DNA of 64,000 nt. It comes from Paraescarpia echinospica (Eukaryota > Annelida > Polychaeta > Sabellida > Siboglinidae). The notes beneath the pieces are model-generated. The model was not told the DNA's origin, did not search any database, and worked only from the letters and a program-made list of their open reading frames with translations. The DNA lies in assembly GCA_020002185.1 (NCBI GenBank), contig CM034531.1, positions 72,648,145-72,712,144 on the forward strand, read 5' to 3'. The position numbers and the translations under genes are program-made. Within the stretch, counting starts at the first letter, position 1, and each line of letters starts with the position of its first letter. Positions 63,701-64,000 of the stretch are shown one piece after another.

Positions 63701-64000
63701 GGGTTCTGTACAGCCAGTCACGCATGAAGAGAGTTTCGCGACAGGCCAAGGTTGGTCCAATCACCGTACGCAATGTGACGGCCATCTTGTCACGTCACAT
63801 GACCACTGCCCAGTGTGACGTGTTTGGCTACCTGAGCATCGAGGACGACCTTGTTCTTCTCATCATGCCTGTGGTAGAGCAGCCCACAGCACTCCAGGTC
63901 TCTTGCACCTAACTATAATCCAGCTAGCATACATATGCAGATATGTTAATGTTTTCTTCCTAGACGGCCAGCACCTCGGCTGCCAAATGTCCATGGATTA
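6732..64000 (+). CDS. RECK: RECK, partial (at least 20 spliced exons; 5' and 3' ends not seen)
   Basis: RECK is a GPI-anchored extracellular glycoprotein. In vertebrates it inhibits MMPs and ADAMs and binds Wnt7 through its N-terminal cysteine knots together with ADGRA2/GPR124. Joining 37, 83, 82, 183, 131, 156, 97, 180, 97, 131, 141, 192, 123, 82, 90, 65, 125, 136, 108 and 209 nt gives 2448 nt, 816 codons without a stop. All junctions are GT-AG and phase-consistent. The order of cysteine knots, Frizzled-like region (CKLGCRGLDYC, FNNRPTEMFRSC), three Kazal domains (VPVCGNNGRTYPSAC, DPVCDTT, VCGVNGETYPNEC) and C-terminal domain (QCDVFGYLSIEDD) matches vertebrate RECK of about 970 residues. Missing are the N-terminal knot (about 70 residues) and the C-terminal GPI signal. 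Introns 1-4 total over 42 kb and hold most of the repeats; later introns are short. Identification comes from remembered family sequence, not a search. Confidence 0.96.
7023..7142. repeat. Inverted repeat, 16-bp perfect arms
   Basis: TACTTCTCAATGTTTT at 7025-7040 is the exact reverse complement of AAAACATTGAGAAGTA at 7121-7136, with an 80-nt loop. The loop holds smaller hairpins (GTTCCT...AGGAAC; TTGCG...CGCAA type). This could be the tip of a degraded mobile element; no target duplication is evident. Confidence 0.6.
7466..7742. repeat. Dispersed repeat fragment with internal 33-bp duplication and (TA)n tracts
   Basis: Starts with ATGCAGGATCAACATTTTACCAGTCCA, split over the reading here; a similar block (ATGCAGGATCTAAC, TTTACCAGTCCAG) lies at 54521-54556. 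The motif CCAACTGCACCCCCC, with TTGAGG or TCGAGG and CTCAC after it, is repeated in tandem at about 7536-7598. Alternating TA tracts follow at 7597-7675 and 7719-7741. The same motif-then-TA order at both loci suggests one repeat family. Confidence 0.55.
8054..8470 (-). CDS. Hypothetical 138-residue protein, antisense in RECK intron 1
   Basis: Not recognised. The frame begins at the second Met (8470), because the first 22 residues of the longer frame look untranslated. It is Thr/Val/Pro-rich over residues 1-70 (APTTVTVTSATTVTPDEVV) and acidic near 85-95 (EHDTDSDS). It ends in a hydrophobic aromatic stretch (about 108-138) that could be a membrane anchor. The DNA at 8200-8600 is clearly more GC- and CpG-rich than its surroundings. 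Minus-strand AATAAA occurs downstream near 7810. It has no introns and may be a retrocopy, a transposon-borne frame, or chance. Confidence 0.25.
   Translation of the reverse strand: MATLAPTTVTVTSATTVTPDEVVTVVSQPGEHVSPTARPRPQATRPSPPQLTDDTITVIGKIESGIVSGIEHDTDSDSPPSQQTRPRVCQLNLRLWLSKLVQFCSLLFNMYYFVMMSMPIWYLIIRFLYNLFYIFNIG
8773..10724. mobile_element. hAT-like non-autonomous element, 8-bp target duplication
   Basis: An identical 8-bp direct repeat, TGTGACAC, flanks the segment at 8765-8772 and 10725-10732. The ends are imperfect inverted repeats: TGGTGTGCTGGTCGATACC at the left, TAGTGCTGGTTCAATACTC read inward from the right. Both subterminal zones are full of ATCGATAC, GATATATCGA and related motifs (8788-8850; 10566-10711). 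A second inward-facing end, TAGTGCTGGTTCGATAC, lies at about 10598-10614. An 8-bp duplication with a TAGTG-type tip is characteristic of hAT. No transposase frame remains in the 1.95 kb. Confidence 0.8.
10733..17280. other. RECK intron 1, long unannotated stretch
   Basis: About 6.5 kb of AT-rich intron. Only short shadow frames occur, with no convincing terminal repeats, tRNA boxes, conserved motifs or coding periodicity. Minor low-complexity pieces are present, for example a CATCATCATCACCATC tract near 11428. Confidence 0.5.
17283..17582 (-). mobile_element. tRNA-derived SINE, copy 1
   Basis: Minus strand: a tRNA-like head with an RNA polymerase III B box GGTTCGAATCC (17514-17524), then a body shared with the copy at 26876-27200. 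Shared body pieces are GAGTACCTGGCTA, AGACA, TGGTGGATA, GCAGCGTGGCTG, ATGCTTCC, CGAGATGGTGTTCGA and the end AAGTGCTTTGAG. Weaker A-box-like sequence lies upstream of the B box. Confidence 0.85.
17990..18265 (+). repeat. Dispersed direct repeat, copy A
   Basis: Matches 20165-20436 with many substitutions and small indels. Shared pieces include CAGTTATGTCAT, GAATTATCAACA, TTTGTAAAA, ATGTGAC and a G-rich end with GTGTCTGAGGGGG. No terminal repeats are visible; the two copies lie 2.2 kb apart in the same orientation. Confidence 0.75.
18951..19624. mobile_element. Harbinger-like MITE with degenerate Myb/SANT remnant
   Basis: The ends are inverted repeats of about 37 bp with mismatches: AGCTGCGTTCACACTTACAC at the left, AGCTGCATTCACACCTACAG read inward from the right. 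They are flanked by direct TTA (18948-18950 and 19625-19627). Inside are many AAAACGGTTTAGCTAA and AAACGTTTTA motifs in both orientations. A TWA duplication fits PIF/Harbinger, and the enclosed Myb-like piece at 19295-19363 supports that family. Confidence 0.85.
19295..19363 (+). pseudogene. Myb/SANT-like DNA-binding domain remnant of a transposon
   Basis: This frame reads DNWDDGDFRLLLELWRDDRR and then a stop. The W-(D/E)-x(4-6)-LLLELW pattern is the first helix region of the Myb/SANT-like protein encoded beside the transposase in PIF/Harbinger elements. The following GTAGTC could be a relic splice donor (about 19359). Only about 23 codons survive. Confidence 0.55.
20165..20436 (+). repeat. 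Dispersed direct repeat, copy B
   Basis: Second copy of the block at 17990-18265. Preceding sequence (GATGAGGGAGAGGGCGCATG, then AATGTAACACTTG) may also belong to the repeat, but its match in copy A is weak. Confidence 0.7.
20440..24970. other. RECK intron 1, unannotated
   Basis: About 4.5 kb with no supported feature beyond short poly-G runs (21190-21201, 21470-21480). The part from about 21560 to 24900 is less AT-rich and contains several 60-100 codon frames on both strands. None shows a recognisable motif, so a decayed mobile element is possible but not demonstrated. Confidence 0.4.
25052..25139 (+). CDS. Possible alternative RECK first exon: start codon and signal peptide in frame with exon 2
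   Basis: The sequence just upstream of exon 2 is open in the exon 2 frame. From ATG 25052 it encodes a signal-peptide-like leader. A basic n-region comes first (KRRSCFFRGFIRH), then a hydrophobic core (ITSILLLSCFLAI, residues 19-31) and a plausible cleavage site ITGA/DR after residue 34. The context is near ideal (A at -3, G at +4). The stretch 25000-25222 is CpG-rich like the exons, unlike the intron around it. Read through, it would give a secreted RECK starting at knot 2. The alternative is that this is intron and exon 1 splices to 25140, which phases equally well. Confidence 0.45.
25140..25222 (+). CDS. RECK: RECK exon 2 (knot 2, first half)
   Basis: Acceptor TTTTCTAG, donor GTAATT; phase 1 in, phase 0 out. 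Encodes ADRWSGRLCCELPWSTPC and RNACNK, the CC-x7-C-x3-C signature of a RECK knot, aligned with the vertebrate GWVGLGCCELAIGLEC segment. Confidence 0.93.
25282..25466 (+). repeat. Minisatellite with embedded TTAGGG repeats
   Basis: Four tandem units start at 25282, 25332, 25376 and 25426, of 50, 44, 50 and about 41 bp. Each is GTTAGAGTTCCCTCG, TCTGTTGGTTTATTG, TGAATCAGG and a run of TTAGGG-type hexamers. The length difference is exactly one hexamer. The array starts 59 bp after exon 2. Confidence 0.9.
25467..26870. other. RECK intron 2, unannotated
   Basis: AT-rich intron with nothing recognised beyond a short AATAATAATAATA tract near 25880. Confidence 0.4.
26876..27200 (+). mobile_element. 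tRNA-derived SINE, copy 2
   Basis: The tRNA-like head has an A-box-like TGGTGCAGTGGCTAGAGC (26884-26901) and B box GGTTTGAATCC (26928-26938). The body follows (GAGTACCTGGCTAGAGACAT, TGGTGGATA, CGAGATGGTGTTCGA). The 3' part AAAGCGCTTTGAGCAGTCC leads to CTGCACTATATAGGAAC. The T-rich and A-rich end after 27198 may be its tail. This is the best-preserved of three copies. Confidence 0.9.
27778..28872. mobile_element. piggyBac-like MITE, TTAA target duplication, copy 1
   Basis: Direct TTAA flanks at 27774-27777 and 28873-28876. The inverted ends are CCCTCTCAAGGCCAGA at the left and CCCTCTCATGGTCAGA read inward from the right. The TTAA duplication and CCCT tip are diagnostic of piggyBac. No transposase frame remains. 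It is closely similar over its full length to the copy at 45993-47094, which lies in another intron of the same gene and in the same orientation. Confidence 0.92.
28877..29930. other. RECK intron 2, unannotated
   Basis: About 1 kb of intron; nothing recognised. Confidence 0.4.
29931..30009. repeat. (CACT)n microsatellite
   Basis: About 18 nearly perfect tetranucleotide units (ACTC phase), length about 75 bp. Confidence 0.95.
30010..31455. other. RECK intron 2, unannotated
   Basis: Contains a short GC-rich cluster at 30918-31032 built from repeats of CGCTCTCGCTCCATAC and ATCGCTCGC; otherwise nothing recognised. Confidence 0.4.
31456..32695 (+). mobile_element. CR1/jockey-type LINE 3' fragment (RT to 3' tail)
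   Basis: Broken frames encode the RT core and C-terminus of the family seen at 3108-6186. Motifs are ANIIPLF, VSLTSVICKLLERLIK, STLDFQKAFDKVPHQRLL, RQRVVVDGE, VLSGVAQGSVLGHILFLIYI and KFAFDTTLF. The C-terminal domain follows (VKEKDLGLTISADMKVS, YKTIVRPHLEYCIQAW, ERVQRRATKMIQKL). The catalytic FADD box reads FAFD, so even the repaired frame would be inactive. The 3' end carries CATCTAGAGTTAATT and a TTAAATCTTGTTAAATC tail. The EANIIPLFKKGS region has a deletion after LFKK. Confidence 0.9.
32987..33164 (+). repeat. 55-bp tandem repeat, 3.2 units
   Basis: Units at 32987-33041, 33042-33096 and 33097-33151, then a 13-bp partial unit. Each runs CATGTCTCTTGTCTC, TCTTGTGGCATCA, GGAAACACCTGAGTTCT. 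The first unit is the most divergent. Confidence 0.95.
33638..33719 (+). CDS. RECK: RECK exon 3 (knot 2, second half)
   Basis: Acceptor TGTTTTAG, donor GTAAGT; phase 0 in, phase 1 out. Encodes ARSRNDLGRNC and FFNCLDRQD, matching the part of vertebrate RECK that ends ALFSCISRNE. It completes the second knot started in exon 2. Confidence 0.93.
33720..37470. other. RECK intron 3, 5' part, unannotated
   Basis: About 3.7 kb of AT-rich intron. A more GC-rich block at about 36490-37330 has overlapping short frames (for example residues KEEDYDGNMFYGC, 37122-37325), but no domain was recognised. Confidence 0.4.
37470..37503 (+). repeat. 15-bp tandem repeat
   Basis: GTAAGACTGTTACAT occurs twice and then partially, directly abutting the 39-bp minisatellite. 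It may be where the array began. Confidence 0.7.
37504..38936 (+). repeat. 39-bp minisatellite, about 37 units
   Basis: The unit is GTGGATGGATATTG, TTTTGTATAGATATA, RTGTACATGT. Length is invariant at 39 bp throughout 1.43 kb. Units differ mainly at two sites: AATG or AGTG after GATAT, and GTGTGG or GTATGG after ACAT. The GTGTGG form dominates the left part and GTATGG the right. Because 39 is divisible by three, open frames of 419-532 codons appear on both strands (plus unit MDIVLYRYSVHVW, minus unit MYTISIQNNIHPH). They lie inside an intron and show no other sign of being genes. Confidence 0.97.
38937..42655. other. RECK intron 3, middle, unannotated
   Basis: About 3.7 kb of intron with only short AT microsatellites (40644-40670) and low-complexity runs; nothing recognised. 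Confidence 0.4.
42661..44197. mobile_element. Inverted-repeat element with ACTTGTCCG subterminal motifs, hAT-like
   Basis: The ends are imperfect inverted repeats: CAGCGATAGAAATAAGCCAC and TTGTCCG at the left, CAGCTTTCAAAATAGCACTT and GTTCG read inward from the right. A direct TATAC flanks both sides (42656-42660, 44198-44202). Within 130 bp of each end are many ACTTGTCCG/CGGACAAGT motifs in both orientations. Wider flanks also resemble each other (GCTGTATACAGACACAT and GCTGTATACAAACACAT), so the true border is uncertain. The inner part has an AT tract (43046-43087) and no transposase frame. Confidence 0.65.
43046..43087. repeat. (AT)n microsatellite
   Basis: Alternating AT with one ATACATAC interruption, inside the element at 42661-44197. 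Confidence 0.9.
44203..44835. other. RECK intron 3, 3' end, unannotated
   Basis: Contains two related segments, ATGGTCTTGTTTCTGGCATT with GTATCAAC, near 44582 and 44770. Otherwise nothing recognised before the exon 4 acceptor. Confidence 0.4.
44836..45018 (+). CDS. RECK: RECK exon 4 (knot 3)
   Basis: Acceptor GGTTTCAG, donor GTAGGC; phase 1 in and out, 61 codons. Encodes SDRCCSDTSSSRCKTVCRAL, then AVENLCNPSIMSC and a Thr/Pro-rich linker. It matches vertebrate knot 3 (CC, NCREFC, KAVENYC) residue for residue at the cysteines. NST at about residue 52 is a potential N-glycosylation site. Confidence 0.97.
45019..45988. other. RECK intron 4, 5' part, unannotated
   Basis: About 1 kb. A near-repeat of the exon end and donor region occurs at 45069-45110 (CTGCTATGCACCCCACCGAC); otherwise nothing recognised. 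Confidence 0.4.
45993..47094. mobile_element. piggyBac-like MITE, copy 2
   Basis: Direct TTAA at 45989-45992 and 47095-47098. Ends are CCCTCTCAAGGCCAGA and, inward from the right, CCCTCTCGTGGTCAGA. It aligns over its full length with 27778-28872. Differences include an insertion near 46285-46320 (TTAGCGATTACATGCTGCG). Both copies share the right subterminal segment TGTATTCGGGCGTATTCAGG and GTTCTGGCCATGAGTGGGAG. Confidence 0.92.
47099..47898. other. RECK intron 4, unannotated
   Basis: About 0.8 kb between the piggyBac-like element and the 18-bp satellite; nothing recognised. Confidence 0.4.
47899..48983 (+). repeat. 18-bp satellite, about 60 units, with 72-bp higher-order structure
   Basis: The unit is ATCTACATTCAGTGCTCA. 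Units differ at the base before ATCTAC (CAT, CAA or CAC) and by ACATTC versus ACAATC. From about 48070 to 48860 they follow a repeating four-unit order (CAT-att, CAA-att, CAC-att, CAT-aat), making a 72-bp higher-order repeat with local interruptions. One unit near 48866 has lost 3 bp. Open frames in the plus direction (418, 377, 195 and 165 codons) are consequences of the 18-bp period. Confidence 0.97.
48984..49648. other. RECK intron 4, 3' end, unannotated
   Basis: AT-rich; nothing recognised before the TGTTCCAG acceptor. Confidence 0.4.
49649..49779 (+). CDS. RECK: RECK exon 5 (knot 4)
   Basis: Acceptor TGTTCCAG, donor GTAAGC; phase 1 in, phase 0 out. Encodes GLPCCSKSSDPVCRRKCAEA and then EEDIVDEIVQHCGAPN, the CC-x7-C-x3-C pattern of knot 4. 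In vertebrates knot 4 is the part that contacts the Wnt7 linker. Confidence 0.96.
49780..51010. other. RECK intron 5
   Basis: No gene. A 20-bp motif, CCGGCCTGTTGTA followed by CTGAAA or GTGAAA, occurs twice at about 50837 and 50879. A short frame at 50472-50678 has no recognisable domain. Confidence 0.5.
51011..51166 (+). CDS. RECK: RECK exon 6 (end of knot 4, start of knot 5)
   Basis: Acceptor CTGTTGTAG, donor GTCAGT; phase 0 at both ends, 52 codons. Encodes TPLWRCFLRGSTNS, a linker, then VDGVKLLCCSKAATRRC and RDLCVK. Vertebrate RECK has DPLWQCFLESS and LDGAKLHCCSKANTSTC in the same places. Confidence 0.96.
51381..51477 (+). CDS. RECK: RECK exon 7 (end of knot 5)
   Basis: Acceptor TTCCTGCAG, donor GTAATT; phase 0 in, phase 1 out. 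Encodes TYGKSWTTYWNQFNENCGYH and ELRTCLVE, matching the WQEFDRFCEYNP and MLTCLADV parts of vertebrate knot 5. Confidence 0.95.
51764..51943 (+). CDS. RECK: RECK exon 8 (Frizzled-like region, first part)
   Basis: Acceptor TTCTTGTAG, donor GTACTA; phase 1 in and out. Encodes EQPCKLGCRGLDYCANFNNR, then PTEMFRSCS, an acidic linker and LWQNGIISLPAL. It is one of the most conserved RECK segments (vertebrate REPCQLGCRNLTYC and FNNRPTELFRSC). Confidence 0.97.
52020..52260 (-). mobile_element. tRNA-derived SINE, copy 3 (diverged)
   Basis: Minus strand: B-box-like GGTTCAAATAC (about 52211-52221), then CACTCACCATTACC, TCAGTTCACTC, GAGTACCTGGCA and the end AAACGCTTAGAGCAG. It is in the same order as copies 1 and 2 but more decayed. 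It ends about 100 bp before exon 9. Confidence 0.7.
52361..52457 (+). CDS. RECK: RECK exon 9 (Frizzled-like region, middle)
   Basis: Acceptor TGTTGCAG, donor GTAAGT; phase 1 in, phase 2 out. Encodes DIRRCHPELWKAIACSLQVK and PCHTGSHATTIC, matching vertebrate KKCQPEMWKAIACSLQIKPC. Confidence 0.97.
52458..53262. other. RECK intron 9
   Basis: 0.8 kb without a recognised feature. Confidence 0.4.
53263..53393 (+). CDS. RECK: RECK exon 10 (Frizzled-like region, end)
   Basis: Acceptor TTCTCACCAG, donor GTGAGT; phase 2 in, phase 1 out. Encodes KADCLYVLSDCLDTAQ and then GTTAESVCTALSPDDTKCIS. This aligns with vertebrate KSDCVEILKKC, HTAESICELLSP and KNCIPL. Confidence 0.96.
53524..54010. mobile_element. 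Tc1/mariner-type MITE, TA target duplication
   Basis: The ends are inverted repeats AATACACAGATTCACGGTTC and, inward from the right, AATACACGGATTCACGGTTC. They are flanked by TA at 53522-53523 and 54011-54012. Looser similarity continues for about 70 bp inward (GCGAGTAA on both arms). The 487-bp element fills most of intron 10 and has no coding frame. Confidence 0.8.
54302..54442 (+). CDS. RECK: RECK exon 11 (EGF-like/cysteine module)
   Basis: Acceptor TGTGTGACAG, donor GTGAGA; phase 1 in and out. Encodes VTHPCRLNPCSEGELCIINR, then KCNNPSQCKSYVCQP. It corresponds to vertebrate VTHPCNPNPCPANELCEVNR. Confidence 0.96.
54520..54655. repeat. Dispersed repeat fragment and AT microsatellite
   Basis: ATGCAGGATCTAACTTTTAC and CAGTCCAG match the block at 7470-7500. 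The (TA)n/(TATATG)n tract runs 54590-54652. Confidence 0.6.
55140..56700 (-). mobile_element. Decayed LINE of a second family, minus strand
   Basis: Minus strand from 56698: endonuclease start TTWNIRTLHQEGQLELLLDE, then DIGISEMDWC and EYTVIHSGRDEG. An RT relic lies near 55595-55530 (FDFKAAFDTIWRDALQSL). A C-terminal zone follows at 55360-55178 (GHRKRGRPRMRCNDQVRQD). The opening WNIRTLHQEGQLELLL is typical of endonucleases annotated as craniofacial-development-protein-2-like, and differs from the CR1/jockey copies at 3108-6186. About 1.5 kb remain with many stops. It sits in intron 11, opposite to RECK. Confidence 0.8.
56862..57053 (+). CDS. RECK: RECK exon 12 (VWC-like cysteine module)
   Basis: Acceptor CTGCCTTTAG, donor GTTAGT; phase 1 in and out. 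Encodes CPLGEVSSFHVVPNSYVRVP, then CHRVCRCGHRGTLHNCQEPE, then CVTPSHCLLGSGR. Vertebrate RECK has GCKLGEASDF, YKICSCGQSGLLENC here. The donor is suboptimal. Confidence 0.95.
57104..57277. mobile_element. Short Tigger/pogo-like MITE
   Basis: The ends CAGTTGAATCTC and, inward from the right, CAGAAGAATCTC form an imperfect inverted repeat that extends to shared GGTCACC. The left flank is TA, the right flank has decayed to TG. CAGTTGAATCTC-type tips with TA duplication are common in pogo/Tigger elements. Confidence 0.5.
57742..57864 (+). CDS. RECK: RECK exon 13 (VWC-like cysteine module, end)
   Basis: Acceptor CCCTTCCAG, donor GTGGGT; phase 1 in and out. Encodes HKSQFYIDCNRCVCFAGEVV, then CTRRQCLRP. 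It aligns with vertebrate FSIDCNVCSCFAGNLVC and TRLC. Confidence 0.95.
58206..58270. repeat. (TG)n/(GTT)n microsatellite
   Basis: GTGTGTGTGTGG, then GGTGGTGTTGGTG and a closing run of about 11 TG units. Confidence 0.95.
58609..58690 (+). CDS. RECK: RECK exon 14 (Kazal 1, first part)
   Basis: Acceptor GTTGCTAG, donor GTTAGT; phase 1 in, phase 2 out. Encodes GLPCNCEARFVPVCGNNGRT and YPSACVAK, the canonical Kazal start C-x-C-x(6)-VCG-x-NG-x-TY-x-S-x-C. Confidence 0.97.
58853..58912 (+). repeat. 10-bp tandem repeat, 6 units
   Basis: Unit ATACCAGTTG; the first units vary (GTACCAGTTG, ATACTAGTTG). Confidence 0.95.
59655..59895 (+). repeat. Diverged tandem repeat, period about 47-55 bp
   Basis: Five units share GGTGTGTTGAATAAACATAA and then TGATACATTGTTATT in varied form. 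A sixth, isolated unit is at 58997-59035. The array ends 25 bp before exon 15, and the last GTGTGTTG resembles the exon 15 acceptor zone. Confidence 0.75.
59920..60009 (+). CDS. RECK: RECK exon 15 (Kazal 1, end)
   Basis: Acceptor GTGTTGTAG, donor GTATTT; phase 2 in and out. Encodes CVGLKDSQMELGPC and KEPCDTASCPGES, matching vertebrate CVGLQDHQFEFGSC and KDPCNPNPC. Confidence 0.96.
60797..60861 (+). CDS. RECK: RECK exon 16 (inter-Kazal spacer)
   Basis: Acceptor TTGTTTTAG, donor GTGAGT; phase 2 in, phase 1 out. Encodes RCVVRKQVCLTPAKTRCKQY and KC, matching vertebrate QRCIPKPQVCLTT and CSQYEC. Confidence 0.94.
61216..61340 (+). CDS. RECK: RECK exon 17 (Kazal 2)
   Basis: Acceptor TCATTGCAG, donor GTGAGT; phase 1 in, phase 0 out. 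Encodes EDSCSHHRDPVCDTTRKEFY, NTCLLLVSGRQIAYRGHC. It matches vertebrate QDPVCDTDHMEHNNLC and SLSYKGPC, a degenerate Kazal fold. Confidence 0.96.
61385..61580 (-). mobile_element. LINE C-terminal remnant
   Basis: Minus strand encodes a Lys/Arg-rich stretch (PREETKRKAKKHL) and then QQWRTIVNGLCSQQT. The last piece resembles the W-R-x-V-x-GLCS end of many LINE ORF2 proteins. It lies 45 bp downstream of exon 17. Confidence 0.5.
61585..62294. other. RECK intron 17, remainder
   Basis: 0.7 kb without a recognised feature, ending in the CTTCCCCCCAG acceptor. Confidence 0.4.
62295..62430 (+). CDS. RECK: RECK exon 18 (Kazal 3)
   Basis: Acceptor CCCCCCAG, donor GTGGGT; phase 0 in, phase 1 out. Encodes SGCSNVDTVCGVNGETYPNE, CTAWADHVPVDYWSSC and VGQLVNR. 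Vertebrate RECK has EPVCGHNGETYSSVC and DRVAVDYYGDC. Confidence 0.97.
62755..62815 (+). mobile_element. Possible LINE 3' tail remnant
   Basis: TTGGATGGACATCTTATTAA and ATATTGTAAAGATCTTGC resemble the 3' tail (CTGGATGGC, ATCTTATTAAATCTTG) seen at 6088-6186 and 32640-32690. Confidence 0.35.
62922..63029 (+). CDS. RECK: RECK exon 19 (VWC-like module after Kazal 3)
   Basis: Acceptor TGTGTTGCAG, donor GTACGT; phase 1 in and out. Encodes ETECADVQCPSLTT and TPPGACCPLC, matching vertebrate VAECASVKCPSL and IPPGACCPLC. Confidence 0.97.
63030..63688. other. RECK intron 19
   Basis: 0.66 kb without a recognised feature, ending in the CGCTTGCAG acceptor. Confidence 0.4.
63689..63897 (+). CDS. RECK: RECK exon 20 (conserved C-terminal domain)
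   Basis: Acceptor CGCTTGCAG; phase 1 in, phase 0 out. Encodes AGEIRVLYSQSRMKRVSRQA, then GPITVRNVTAILSRHM and QCDVFGYLSIEDDLVLLIMP, ending PTALQ. Vertebrate RECK has QCDVFGYFSIESEIVILIIP and KALQ. NVT is a potential N-glycosylation site. The donor CAG/GTCTCT is weak. Without splicing the frame adds VSCT and stops at 63910-63912. Confidence 0.92.
63964..64000 (+). CDS. RECK: Possible RECK exon 21, 5' part
   Basis: After acceptor TTCTTCCTAG the phase-0 frame is open to the window end and reads TASTSAAKCPWI. That is loosely compatible with vertebrate EACNKEAEKIESLI. The preceding intron would be only 66 nt. The true next exon may instead lie beyond the window. Confidence 0.4.

Overview
The window is eukaryotic nuclear DNA from an animal. 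It holds one recognisable host gene, read left to right across almost the whole window: RECK (reversion-inducing cysteine-rich protein with Kazal motifs). RECK is a GPI-anchored surface glycoprotein that in vertebrates inhibits metalloproteases and acts as a Wnt7 co-receptor. Twenty GT-AG exons between 6732 and 63897 join with matching phases into exactly 816 codons; a 21st exon probably starts at 63964. The 5' end (normally the signal peptide and first cysteine knot) and the 3' end (GPI signal) lie outside the window or were not found. The transposon types, long AT-rich introns and tRNA-derived SINEs suggest a marine lophotrochozoan, most likely a mollusc. That assignment is an inference.

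Layout. 1-6731: no exon recognised; a 1.15-kb MITE with perfect terminal repeats, a duplicated 165-bp block, and a rearranged LINE with an inverted, twin-priming-like structure. 6732-6768: first recognised RECK exon. 6769-25139: 18-kb intron with an antisense hypothetical ORF, a 1.95-kb hAT-like element with 8-bp target duplication, a SINE, a 0.67-kb Harbinger-like element with a Myb/SANT remnant, and a duplicated block. 25140-25222: exon 2, preceded in frame by an ATG and signal-peptide-like sequence that may be an alternative first exon. 25223-44835: introns 2 and 3 with telomere-like repeats, a SINE, a piggyBac-like element, a LINE 3' end, a 39-bp minisatellite of about 37 units and a 1.5-kb inverted-repeat element. 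45019-49648: intron 4 with a second piggyBac-like copy and an 18-bp satellite of about 60 units in a 72-bp higher-order pattern. 49649-64000: the exon-dense part of RECK (cysteine knots 4 and 5, Frizzled-like region, three Kazal domains, C-terminal domain), with small MITEs, a SINE and LINE relics in the introns.

Protein order over the visible exons: end of knot 1, knot 2 (exons 2-3), knot 3 (exon 4), knot 4 (exon 5), knot 5 (exons 6-7), Frizzled-like cysteine-rich region (exons 8-10), EGF/VWC-like cysteine modules (exons 11-13), Kazal 1 (exons 14-15), spacer (exons 15-16), Kazal 2 (exon 17), Kazal 3 (exon 18), VWC-like module (exon 19), conserved C-terminal domain (exon 20). No tRNA, rRNA, CRISPR array, virus or second host gene was found. 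The large open frames inside the tandem repeats are artefacts of repeat units divisible by three.
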